Shown piece after piece: positions 11,546 through 25,400 of a stretch of 64,000 nucleotides of DNA. The position numbers were made by a program, and so were the translations under genes. The stretch is from Sinotaia quadrata (Eukaryota > Mollusca > Gastropoda > Architaenioglossa > Viviparidae). The notes beneath the pieces were generated by a model. It worked only from the letters and a program-made list of their open reading frames with translations. It had not been told where the DNA came from and made no database searches. The stretch covers positions 17,961,975 through 18,025,974 of the forward strand of contig CM054183.1 in NCBI GenBank assembly GCA_028829895.1. The letters are read 5' to 3'. Numbering within the stretch: the stretch's first letter is position 1; every line of letters starts with the position of its first letter.

Positions 11546-14500
11546 AGTAGGCCACTCCCTTAAAATAATTAAAATCTAGGACAACAAAGACTATAAATGA
11601 TGCACCGGTCCAGTGACTCGTATGGAGCCCACAGGCGATATGGGCACCCGCCTGCAGGTAGCGATAACAAAGATGATACATATATTACAAAATGAAATTG
11701 ATAAAGAATAACACGAAAAGTGAATGGAAAATTAATAAAAAGATTTATATAAAAGAAGAATAATGGAAGGTCAATCAAATATAACAATTACTGTGATCAG
11801 TCCTAAACTATCCTAGAACATTAGCCTGTCCCCTACTGTGTCCAAAGTACCAAATTAATTATTTACTTCTCATCTTGATGGACTCTCCCCATTTCACTCT
11901 ATGGTTAGTTTTGAACGCAACTGTTCATCAATGCACCACAGTCTGAAAGTTCTGTAAGGATCACACTTCAAACGCTAATACACCATTAGGCACTGCACAG
12001 CCACGCCACAGTACTGTTGACGTCATGCACACCGAGTTGTCTCCGTTTTCTTTTCACGTGACACTTCCCCACACACGTAGCATCGAACCAATGAAGCCTC
12101 TAGCTGAGGTCTCCACACACAAAATGAAGAAACCAGCCCAATTTGGAACCAGACTTAAAGGAAGGACGACAGACAAAACCGTGCAACCCAAACGGATTCA
12201 GTATTACAATGTGTCCCAGGGACTAATTCTCCCGGGTTACATGTTTCACTACTCTGAAAAGAATTTTTAGTGGAATATATAATGATTTGGGGTAATTGTG
12301 TTATATATAATGTTGCCTTTCTTTATTTGGTTACATCGCAAACTGTAATCACTTTATTTACAATGCAGAGAAGATAGTGGCGACAGAGAGCGGAGCCCAT
12401 ACACTTTTAAAGGAAGGACTCATGGAGCTGCTCAGGCCAGTTGTTCGTGCCATGTTTGTTGGTTAGTTACGTGTAGATAGTGTTTTGTTTCTTAGTGTGT
12501 CATAGAGTTTTGTTTCTTAGTGTGTCATAGTGTTTTGTTTCTTAGTGTGTCATAGTGTTTTGTTCCTTAGTGTGTCATTGTTGGTTAGTTACGTGTAGAT
12601 AGTGTTTTGTTTCCTAGAGTGTCATAGATAGTGTTTTGTTTCCTAGTGTGTCACAGTGTTTTGTTTCTAGTGTGTCACTGTTGGTTAGTTATGTATAAAT
12701 AGTGTTTTTGTTTTCTAGGGTGTCGCTGTTGGTAAGTTACGTGTAAATAGTGTTTGTTTCCTAGTGTGTCAGTGTTTTACAGTAACCATTTGAATTATTT
12801 ACTTGATCGGGACAACATACAACAATAAATAAAGTAAATGTTGTTACAATGAAATATCTTTCTGACCAGGGCAGCATACAGCAATTCAAAAAGTAAATCT
12901 TGTTACATTGAAATATCTTTCTGACCAGGGCACACATAAAATATAAAGGTGTCACTATTTTGCCATATTTTATATATCACATCAAGACAAAACTAAAAAA
13001 TGGATATGTCACTCTACCATTATGATAGTGCAATCCTGTAAGATTAAAAAAACATTCAAAACATAACACAGATTCTGTCACTAAACATACACCATACCTC
13101 TGAAAACTGATAATAGGATGTTTGTGAGAGGAAGTGAGAGGAGTGCTCTCTTGGAGGGTCTTAAGCTGACCCTGGAATTTTATTAGTATTAATGTTTTTT
13201 TCATGGATAAATAATGTTTGCTTACATTGTTGCACACTCGCTGTTAGTCTCGTCATTAACACGTCATCATTTTCCTTTACAGGGTATTTAAAGATGGACA
13301 CGCTGCTTTATGTGTGGGACCAGTACGTTATTGGCATGGATGTCCCTGGGTTTGGCACCGAATGGCTTGCAGTCATTGCTGCCACAATGCTGGGACTTCT
13401 GCAGGACAAAATGAAAGATGCTAAATCTGTGAGTGACAGCAGCAATATTTTGATTGTATTCTTCAAGTGGAACAAATAACTGGATGCTATATGCATAACA
13501 TAGGTACTTGGATAAATTAATAATTGGTTATCTTGTGCATAGTTGGACCCTCTATAGTATCAGTCTTTGTCTGGTCACAGCACACTTGGAAAATAATCTT
13601 AACTTTGTGGCATACTTGTCTGACCCCATGAAAGAAGGAATATTCTTCTTGGAATTGTGTCATTAGATAGTGGAATTGTGCTAAGTTCTTGTTCCACTTC
13701 ATCACCAGCATTCTAGTAATCGAATTACACGCATGCACAGTCAATGACTCAGCAACTGTATATGACTTCATTCTCTGTGCTTGGATTTCTTCTACATAAT
13801 AAGTAGTATCAGACAATTTTAAAGTTATGGTGGATGTTGTTGCTGTCGTTTCTGATGTTGAGTGGAAGGGAGGTTAGGAGGGGGTGTTTTACAGAGCCCA
13901 ACTAGTGGCACACCTAGTCTGCACTTAGCGTGTACGTGCGCCCGGGATATTCAACCCCCTATCCTCCTCACTGGTGGTGTTGTCATTGTTGTTGGCGCTG
14001 GTCTCGTGACTATCCCCGGTGTCCGTTGGGACGCAAGGAGGGCGCTGGAGGCCAGTAAAGGTGGTCGAGCAGTAGTTGAATCATGTCTGCAGTGAGGTGA
14101 TTAAAGTATCCACATTGCATGAACTCCGGCTCACTAGGCCAAAATATCTGTCGTTGTTAGCAGTGGTTTCGTTTGCGTTGTTGTTGTGGCTGCTGTTGCT
14201 GACTCTGGTGTTGTCACTTTTATTGTCAGGTGTCTTGGGGTGGGCGCTGTCTTTTGTGTTTGGAGCTTTGTTCTGTTTGGTTATCTGCTGTTGTTGCTGT
14301 TGTTGTTGTTGCTGCTCTTGGTGGGGCCCTTTGCTGATGGAGAGAAAGGGGGAGCCTCGAGCGTCCTTGTGAAATTTTCCAGACTATTTCCGTGTTCGTT
14401 TCCTTGTCTCGGGTACTGGTGGGTGCATTTTGCGTTTCATTTTCTGTCATTATTGTCTTGATGAGAGTCTGTGTTGAGTTGTCTTTGGTTTTTTGGTGGT

Positions 14501-17500
14501 GAATTTCCACTGGATGTTCGTTTGACCTTCACTGTCTGTCGATGGTGGTGGTATTCTAACTGTTGAGAGGTGTTCGTATAAAGTCTGCCATAAGTAGATG
14601 GCACAGTCCAGAGCCTCATGGTGTTTTTCAACATGTGGCTTCTCTCCCTTTCCTGACAGGTCGTGGAAGAGAATTCGCATTAGTTTGGAGAAAGTCTCGT
14701 TGAGGTAGAAGTTTTCTGATTCGATCTGGATGTCATAAGGAGTTAATGCTTTATCCTGGAGTCAGTAGTGCGAGTATTTTGTCGTGTAGTGACTGTTGAA
14801 AAGTTTTCCTGTCCTGTGACTGACTGTAGCGGTGGTTGACCATCTCATCGTGTGTGTTGTCACAGTCAGGTTGATGTGCACAGAATTTTATTGTGTCCGC
14901 CATCAGTAGCGACCTGAAGTCTGTGGTAGAAGTTTGTTGTCTTTTTTCTTGTTGTTGGGATATATGCCGCCATCAGTAGCCGGTCTGGCGAGTTTAAAAT
15001 CCACATTGTGGTGGTATTCTAACTGTTGAGAGGTGTTCGTTTAAACTCTGCCATAAGTAGATGGCGCAGTCCAGAACTTCGTGGTGTTTTTCAAAATGTG
15101 GCTTCTCTCCCTTTCCTGACACGTCGTGGAAGAGAATCCACATTAGTTTGGAGAAAGCCTCTTTGAGGTAGAAGTTTTCTGATTTGATCTGGAAATCGTA
15201 AGGAGTTAATGTTATATCCTCATTTGTCTTTGTATCCGTTTAGATAGCTGTGTAGTTTTCGATGTTTAAAACTTCCTCTTCCTCTCTTTCTAGCCCTGAT
15301 AAGGGCTTGTTGTTGGCCGTATGATATACGCCACCCTGATTTTCCCGCCCTCAAGATATTTTGGGAGTATGCAACAATGCTGGTTTCACAACTAGCTCTA
15401 ATAAGGGCTAGGTGTGGAATCAGCTGATGCTCTGGTGTTGTGTGTCTTCAAACCTACTGTCTCGGTAGTCAGAAGGATTAGCCCCTTGAGAGAATTTGCT
15501 GATGACGTGTTCTGTCTCCTTGATGATTGGTGTGTCCTCTCTTTATAGCCCTGATATGGACTTGGGGGTGGCGGTAACGTTGACAGGTGGTAACATTTTA
15601 CATCACCACTGGAGCTTTGTGGATCATTTCATCACAAGACGTTCTCTGATCTGTTAGTTTTCCATTGTGATGGTTTCTACTACCTTTCGGTAGGAGGAGA
15701 AGCTATGGGTTTCCAGGGTGAGACCGTATCCGGGGATAGAGACTGGTGGGTCTGATTTTTTTGCCTGAATGCTTGTTTGAAGAATGAGGTGATTATGGGA
15801 CAATCATGGGCTGGTGTAATCACGGGCTCCGCATCTGATGCATGGCTTGGGTTTTGTTTTGTTGGGGCAACCCTGATGTATATGTGGATTTGAACAGTGA
15901 GATGGTTTAGTGCAGGGATCATCAACCTTTTTGATACTGAGAGCTACTTCATGGGTACTGAGTCATACGAAGGGCTACCAGTTTGATACACTCTTCTAGT
16001 TTGCTTTTATATATTATTAATAATGTGAAAGACTTAGAAAAGGCCTGCGGGCGACTCATGTGGTCATTGCGGGCGACTTGGTGCCCGCGGGCACCGTGTT
16101 GGTGACCCCTGGTTTAGTGGGTGACAGTTTTCGCAGAGAATGAGGAGGGCTGAGTTAAGTGCGGATGATTTAAAATAGATCTGTTTGGGGGGGTGAGGTG
16201 GGCGGAGGTTGTGTCAGGGGCATGGAGAGTGGTCTGACCAAGTCTAAAAAAAAACTGGTGATGGTGAGAGATAGATTGTGAGCAGAAGGGTGGATTGCAG
16301 TGCTTGCTGTGTATTTTGGTTATAGGAGTATTAGGAGTATTAGGAGTATGAGCTAAATGGCTAATACTATGATGATTTCAGTATTTTAACATCACACACA
16401 ATGGACCCAAATTATCTTGTTCATTGGGAGGAGAGTTGGTTCACATCAGATCTATTTGTTTAGCAGTTTATGTGATTTTACCATAATTTTACCAATTTTC
16501 TTTTACTTTTTGCAGCCAGCAGCCATGGAAAACATTTTAAAGAGAGAGTGTCCATTGTTGGCAATTCCACAATTCCAATATCAGGTATGGTAATAAACTA
16601 AATAAAATAAAGTTTTAATCCTGGACATTGTTAATTTAAAAACAAAAATTAGATTTTAAAGTGGCCATTGTGCAACCACTTATTTGGAATCTAGGGGTGT
16701 CATGTGGTAAGAGACTTAAAATTGTTTTTATTTTTAATATATAATTTATAATTATTTTTAAAGTATATTTAAAACCAAAAGAATAAATTGTTCCACTTCA
16801 GACTGCAGTGACTACTGTACTCTACCAGATCACTAAGGTGTGTGTATCCAATGTCATCATTGAACATCAGTAAACGTGTTACTTTAAGTTGATTCTTGTG
16901 AATTCCATTCGAGAGCTAATACATCAGAGATTGAAGTTTGAGTTTGGTCTCAAGAATTCACAAAAATTCTTGAACATTCCTTTTGGTGTGCTTGGATAGC
17001 GCATATGAAGTTCTGAATGATTCTCCATGGTGTGCTTTGTGAACTCATTGAGGATTCTGGAACAGTTGTATAATTTGCCTAGAAGGGGTGTGTTGTACTG
17101 TCATCTAATAAGAAAGAAGGTGACTTGTTGCAAACCACTTGATTGTGAACACGTACTACCGGCAATGGCCATCTTTGAAAAGGTTATGTACATTGACTAT
17201 AATTATCTTTCTAAAACTCCACTCTCATTTCTATGATGAAACTCTATCTATGAACTTTATTATATATTTGTTAATTTGACTGCTGATGTCTATGCTAGGA
17301 TAATTGAATGAGTGTCTGATGTTTAATCAAACATTGTGGTGAAGTGATGTAAGTGTCAACACTTTTATTAAATTCATATGTTTCACATTTGATTGTTGAT
17401 TTAATAAATTTATTGTTAAATTTATTAACCTTCTTACACATATTAATACAAAATATGTTGGAGTTACAGTGGGTGGGTAGCCCATTAAATATTATTAAAG

Positions 17501-17795
17501 ATGGATTTGTTACTCCTTTAGTAAGAAGTTTCTACCTGCGAAAATATTGTGTGACAATAAAACATCTGGAAGAGAGAAGACTTTTATTACACCCATAATC
17601 CACCAAGTGAGAGTGGAGTGGTCTCTTGGGTGAATTATTAATAAAAAAATATAAATTAAGATTTCTCTATCACTTGTAATTAGTTACAGATGATTAATAA
17701 TAATAATCATCATAAGCAGTAGCAAAGGGGTGCATGTCACACCACCAAACAACTATATAATTTATTTGATTGGTTCAACAATAATTGTTCAGTGG

Positions 17796-17886
<91 letters not shown>

Positions 17887-19401
17887 TGAAATGTTATCTT
17901 TCAAAGTTAAAAACGATTACATCATTTAAAATGATTGTGTCACAAACAGTATCCATGTTGATCTGTATATTAAGAAAAGGATATATTAAATTAATTTGAT
18001 TATTTTTGATATTGATAATTTAATAATATAATTATGTTTTCCTCCTCTGATTTTGTTTTCTATACATAGCATTTGAGTACTTAAATCACATACACATAAT
18101 ATTTGAGTACTTAAGTCACATACACATAATATTTGAGTACTTATATTACATTACATATACATAGTATTAGCTTTGAGTATTTTATATTAAATACTGTATA
18201 CATAATATTGAGTACATGTATTTATGTTACATAAAACATACATTGCATTGATTATTTTAATACATCACATTAACCACGTGTGTGAGTACTTTGCTACACC
18301 ACATACTTTGTCATCCTGTGATAATTCCATGATATTATGTCGATCATTTTTGTGATTGTTTATATATAGTCACAAAATATTTGATTAATTTATATTTTAT
18401 ATCACACTCACACTCAATTAAAATAGTGATAAATTAATAACATATTGATTTTTAACCATTCTTTGATTTTATGTGTATGTGACTGCCACAACTGAGCAAT
18501 ACGGTAAGATTAGCAGAGAACAGAATGGAATGAAGGAAACTGGTTGTCGGGTCATCAGTGGTGCCCCAACGGTCGACAAGACTAAGGGATAGATAGATAG
18601 ATAGGTAGATAGATAGACAGACAGACAGACAGAGAGACAGACAGATAGATAGATAGACAGACAGACAAACAGATAGATAGATAGAGAGATAGATAATAGA
18701 TAGATTGCCACATAACATTTGATTATTTTGCTAGACATCATAATGTCATTGTGATAAAGTAGCATCACTTGTCATTTCATATCACATTACGTCTGTTCAC
18801 ATTATAATTCTATTTAATGCCATACAACCATGTACAATATGTATTCAGAATTGTATTTCTTTGGCAGGTGAAACACCATCACCAAAGAGACTTGTTTCAG
18901 TTGCTGACGGCTGATCAAAAAGCTGCAATGCCAGTCCTTGATCCCACACAAGGTATGTATATTATTTTGGTCATGAGAAATTAGTCAGTTGAACATGTCA
19001 TGCTTGTGTTGTATTAAGACTGAAATATTATACTTCTCTAGTGAATGTCTTTCCGGATTTAGTGTTATTTTTAGTGTTAGTGTTATTAAAAATTATACAT
19101 AATTTTTATTGTGTACTTTAACAAAATGCTTATGTTTCCTGCTCTTTAGGCTTGCTACTTAATTTGTAAACTAATTTAATTTTGAATGATTTTGTGTGAT
19201 CTAGTCTCAAAAGCACAACCTTTCTATTGTTCAAAGCTTAATTAATTAATATTTTTTGTAATTATCAGAAGTTTTGAAATGTCTACTTTTGTGGATAGCT
19301 ACAATATTTTATTTATTGATACACTTTTATAATAAAAATATAAGCTCATAGAATCACTTAATATGATAAAATTATATTGAAAGAAATACACACACACACA
19401 T

Positions 19402-19482
<81 letters not shown>

Positions 19483-22400
19483 GAGTGGATGTATTCTTTT
19501 AAACATTGTCATTTTTTATTTATGCAACTTTTCCTCATGAAACCTCTCCAACATATTTAACTATTTAAGAGTGTAACAAATGTATTCTTTTTACTTTTAA
19601 AAGTTATAATATATTCACTTCAAAGGATCACTTATGTAACTGTAAAACAATCTCTTTCAAAATTTCACTTACATCACTACATATTTGATTCGAAAACACA
19701 GATTCACTTACATAACTGGTTAACTTATTTTGCTTCAGAGTTTCAGTTAAGTAAGTATGTAACACTTTCCCCATCTTTGAAGTTTATTTTGTTTGCCCAT
19801 GTTGCACATTTTCAGTTATAGTTTCAGCTATGTAAATGTAATTATTTAATATACCTTTTAAGTTCCACATGTATTTGCCTATGGAATATATTCCTTTTCA
19901 AACTTTCTGTTGGGAAAATTTAATACACTTTCTGTTGCAGAGTTTCACAGCATAACTTTAAAAGAATTGCCCTTTTAAAGTTATTTTTTAGATAGATGAA
20001 ATAAATTAAAATAAAATAAATTTGGAGATTTTCACATTTGTAGGCCTTTACATGAATGAAAATATCTTAGTGTTTTATGATTGGAGTGCACCTCGACAAT
20101 AAAGTTCTTAAATAAACGTATCACAGGTATTCCTTTAAAGTTCTAGTTAGATAAATGTATAATTTGTATCCCATCAAAGTTCCTTTTAACTAAACGTGTA
20201 GTACGTATCCCTTCAAGGTCCATTTAGATAAATGTATAATATGTCATTCTTAAAATTTATCTAGTTAATTAATATATACAACATATGTAAACGTATGTTA
20301 CATAAAACTATTCTTCTTTGTTGTTTGAGTTAGGTCAATTCAGTACAGAATACTTCACTACTGTCTTTCCTTATCTCCACAAATTTATGTCGTTTTGCAC
20401 TGCACATTTACATCACTTTGCACTGCACAATTACATCACTTTGCACTGCATATTTACATCGTTTACACTGCACATTTACGTCACCATGTCCTGCACATTC
20501 ACATCACTCTGCACTGCATATTTACATCACTTTGCACTGCATATTTACATCACTCTGCACTGCACATTTACGTCACTTTACATCAATTTACACTGTACAT
20601 TTACATCACTTTGCACTGCTCATTTACATCACTTTTGCACTGCACATTTACATCACTTTGCACTGCACATTTACGTCACTTTACATCAATTTACACTGCA
20701 CATTTACGTCACCCTGTCCTGCACATTCACATCACTTTGCACTGCATATTTACATCACTTTTGCACTGCACATTTACATCACTTTGCACTGCATATTTAC
20801 ATCACTCTGCACTGCACATTTACGTAATTTTACATCAATTTACACTGCACATTTACATCACTTTGTATACTGCTCATTTACCTCACTTTTGCACTGCACA
20901 TTTACATCACTTTGCACTGCACATTTACATTATTTTGCACTGCACATTTACATATCTTTGCACTGCACATTTACATCACTTTGCACTGCACATTTACGTC
21001 ACTTTACATCAATTTACACTGCACATTTACGTCACTTTACATCAATTTACACTGCACATTTACGTCATTCTGTACTGCACATTTACGTCATTCTGTACTG
21101 CACATTTACGTCCTTTTGCACTGCACATTTACGTCATTTGCTCTACACATTTACATCTCTTTGCACTGCACATTTCGTCATTTTGCACTGCACATATACA
21201 TCCTTTTGCATTGCAGATTTATGGCACTTTGCACTACACATTTATGTCACTTTGCACTGCAGATTTACCTCACTGTACACTGCATCCGTACATCCTTTTG
21301 TACTGCACATTTATATCCTTTTGCAATCACATTTATGTCACTTTGCACTACACATTTATGCCACTTTTCACTATGCACTGCATATTTACGTCACCATGCA
21401 CTAAATATTTACTGCACAAGTTCGTCACAATGCATTGCACATTTACATAACCGTGTGCTCTACATTTACATCATTTTGCACTACATATTTACGTCATTTG
21501 GTTCTGCACATATAGGTCATTTTGCATTGCACATTCTTGTCACTTTGAACTGCAGTGGTTTTTTGCTACATTCAGTATATCGATGTGCATATTTTTGCTA
21601 ACTAATGTGCATATTTTTGCTAACTGATGTGTAGATTTTTGCTAACTGATGTGCAGATTTTTGCTAACTGATGTGTAGTTTTATGTTATTTGATGTGCAG
21701 ATATTTTTGCTAATTGATGTGTAGTTTTATGCTATTTGATGTGCCATATTTAAACAAATTGGTTTGCAGTTTTATGCTAATTGATGTTTTAATGTTTATG
21801 CTAATTGATGTTTTAATTTTTATGCTAATTGATTTGCAAACTTTATGCCTATAGATGCGCAGTTTTTATGCTAATTGATATGTAGTCTTTATGCTAAATG
21901 ATGTGTAGTCTTTATGGTAAATGATGTGTAGTCTTTATGCAAATTTGATGTGCAGTCTTTATGCTAACTGATGTGGTTGTTGTAAAGTCATTCTCTAAAA
22001 CTTTTCTTGAAAATCCGATACACTGGGAAATGGAAAACTTCTGCAGTCGAAAAGTTCGCAAGCTTGGGCATCAAATAAGTGCAATAAAATGTCCAGTCAT
22101 TTGGTAAATCTTTCACTCTTGTGCAGCTATCCATCCTCCTTGGCGGCACTGGTACAATGATCTCATCCCCCCTTACACAAAACCTCAGGACCGACGGCGG
22201 GCCAGAGAAGAGAGAGAAGCTGAAAGAGAAAGGTATTCGCCACAACTGTCCAGCTTTATTGCTGATGATCCCACAATTCGTGTATTTACCAAGCTCCTTG
22301 TTTGAATAGTTTCCTAGCTTTAAGAAGTGTAAAAGCATACAGCATTCATCTTTTTACAATCAGAAAACTAAAATTTACCAGCTGATTTGGTGACCGACAA

Positions 22401-25400
22401 AGATTTATGTCAAAAACTCGTTATCATGTAAACACTTGCCTAATGTCTCTTGTATTTTTGACATAGTATTGTTTATTCTATGCAGGCTTTTACAACAGAA
22501 AAGAGATGCAGAACTGTTTCAGAGAGAGAAAGAAAGAAAAGAACGAAAGTATGTGCCTAATTTCAAGCTCAAAGTTAATAATTTTTAATATATGAAAGCA
22601 AAAATCGTCACAAATATATTCCTGTCTTTGAAGAATTATTAATTAATGAATCTTACATTCAAAATTACAGTTTAATAAATAATTTTGCTACTACAAGTAT
22701 ATTTTACTGCAACAATGTATATGTCTTTTCTCTACATTGGATGTACACAGTTACATGTCTTTTTACAACATTGGATGTACAGTTATATGTCTTATCTCAA
22801 CATTGGATGTACAGTTATATGTCTTATCTCTACATTGGATGTACACAGTTACATGTCTTTTTATAACATTGGATGTACACAGTTACGTGTCTTTTTACAA
22901 CATTGGATGTACAGTTATATGACTTATCTCAACATTGGATGTACAGTTATATGTCTTATCTCAACATTGGATGTACAGTTATATGTCTTATCTCATCATT
23001 GGATGTACAGTTATATGTCTTATCTCAACATTGGATGTATACAGTTACATGTCTTGTTTCAACATTGGATGTACAGTTATATGTCTTATCTCAACATTGG
23101 ATGTATACAGTTACATGTCTTGTTTCAACATTGGATGTACAGTTATATGTCTTATCTCAACATTGGATGTATACAGTTACATGTCTTGTTTCAACATTGG
23201 TGTTTCTCTTTTTTTCTTGTGCATATATCAGAGATGATGAAGATGACTTTCTACGTGGTGTGGCGGCTGAGAAAGCTCGACTAGACCGTGAACGAATGGA
23301 TCTGGAACGGCAATTGGCAGAGGTTTTAATAATTTAATCGTTTTGCTTGACGATGTTAAAGAAATATTGTTTTGCTTTTGTTGTTGAACAAGGAAAAACA
23401 AGCGTTCTTATGCTTGTAGTTGTACTAGGAAAATAATTATTATGCTTATAGTTGTACTAGGAAAATAATTATTATGCTTATAGTTGTACTAGGAAAATAA
23501 TTATTATGCTTCTAGTTGTACTAGGAAAATAATTATTATGCTTATAGTTGTACTTGGAAGAAAGAAACATTCATATGCTTGTAGTTGTACCAGGAGAAAA
23601 TAAACATTCTTATACTTTAACTGTGTAAGAAAAACCACATTGTTATAATAACAGTTATACATAACTATAGGAAATTAAGTAAAAATTCTATAATTATAAT
23701 TTATAACAATGTAGAAATGCCACCACTATTTACCAGCCCATGGCTTGATTTATGTTGACACTAGTGAAATGTTGCAAGTAAAACTTACTCCAAAATTGAT
23801 TTATGTTGACACTAGTGAAATGTTGCAAGGAAAACGTACTCCAAAATTGATTTATGTTGACACTAGTGAAATGTTGCAAGAAAAACTTACTCCAAAATTG
23901 ATTTATGTTGACACTAGTGAAATGTTGCAAGGAAAACGTACTCCAAAATTGATATATGTTGACACTAGTGAAATGTTGCAAGGAAAACGTACTCCAAAAT
24001 TGCCACTTTTGTGAATATATATACCACCACTTTGCATGAGTTGAAATAAACACACAAGAATATAATTTCCCCCCACCCCCTCCGAAAATTTGTATCCTGA
24101 TATTTTAATGAATTAGAGTTTACGTATTTTATTTATATTTGGAAGTGTATAACAAGTACATACAACAAAACAACAAAAAGAAAATGTGTAGCCTGATATC
24201 TAAGTGAAACACAATTTGTTTATTTTACTTACATTAAAGTGTATTAAATGCTAGTTTTACTGTTAACTGTTATTTTGCTGTCAATTTTACTTGCATATCA
24301 TTAGATTTTTACTATAATGTATTAAGTTGTGATCAATGCTATTGGTGTAAGGATAATTTTAGATATGATTGATTCATTTCAGGAAAGACGTCAGCGAACA
24401 GAAGCAGAAAGACAGGCTCAAGAACAAATTGAAATGTTACGTCGAGAAATTGCGGCCTTGAAACAGAAGCCGGTACTTATGATTGCTGATTGTTATGTTT
24501 ATTTCATGTTTATAATTTTACTCTTGCGTACAAGAAAATAACATGTATGCAATCCTAACTTGTGGCAAATCGATTAATCCTCTTCCTTGTTATAAAAAAA
24601 GTAATTAAATATATAATTAAATATTTGAGCGATTAGAAAATGTCCTGACTTAAATCTTGGGTGTGGTCCATCAGCGTTTTTTCTTTAAAGAAATCAAAAC
24701 ACACGTTTTTCTTTAACATGATTATAAAAAAAAACACATTATTGTTTTAGAATCGAATGGTACCTAAAAGAATGCATCTCATTAATTAGAATTCATAAGT
24801 ATATATTAACGTTTAGTATAAATTACAATATAAAATTATTTTAATTATTTTTTAATTTCTTCATACAAAAGGTGATATATACACTAAGTACATTTTCCAT
24901 GGATGGGTGATGCTGAGGTTTATCAGTTAATATCATACACATCTCTTTTGACAATTGTTAATAGTTCTGAACTTGGGGAAATGAAATTTAGATGCCACAG
25001 AAATACAAGAATTTAAATAATGATTGTTACGTTTTTACAAACTGCTGTGGATACAGAATTTTGTAAGACTCTTTTCTTCATTTTGTTTATCTTCCCAGAA
25101 ATCTCCTGCGCCATCCATGTACAGTGTGAGCTCATACATAAGGTAATGAACCCACCAGTATTATTGATTAAGCAGAAAACCTAAGATAATTGTGCATGCT
25201 GAGCTATTGTTTTCTCAGAGTGTGTAAATGTAGTTCATATTTGAACATACATAATCCTTTCCTGTCAGTGATTGGATCATAAACTTAAAGCAATGTTCTT
25301 GTTCAAAATTCATGATCCAGTCTCTTGTTGTTTGCTGTGTCATATGTTGAATGACGGCCAGCAGTTGGTCCCAAAGCAGGAGATAGATTCAAATTATGGC

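Larger units (their letters stand above)
14201..16290 (-). pseudogene. Decayed, unidentified mobile-element-like ORF region
   Basis: The minus strand reads as protein in several blocks broken by stops and frameshifts. One block runs from about 14980 to a stop at 14751-14753, with MADTIKFCAHQPDCDNTHDE near 14903 and later SLHDKILALLTPG. A one-base shift then leads to PYDIQIESENFYL and HDLSGKGEKPHVEKHHEALD down to about 14450. Part of this last block is repeated at 15010-15220. A further block at 15680-15912 continues beyond the hAT insertion at 15913-16111 into 16120-16190. Composition is richer in GC than the surrounding intron. I do not recognise the family; a retroelement or large DNA transposon ORF is likely. 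It lies antisense inside the intron between exons 5 and 6. Confidence 0.5.

Noticed and set aside
20395..21450. 351-codon plus-strand open frame
   Set aside because: It is a 23-bp repeat read in one of three equally open frames; no start context, splice sites or domain.
22685..23337. 199- and 154-codon frames with repeated Met-Tyr-Ser strings
   Set aside because: They are the 32-34 bp array. Only the last part overlaps the true exon 23232-23322.
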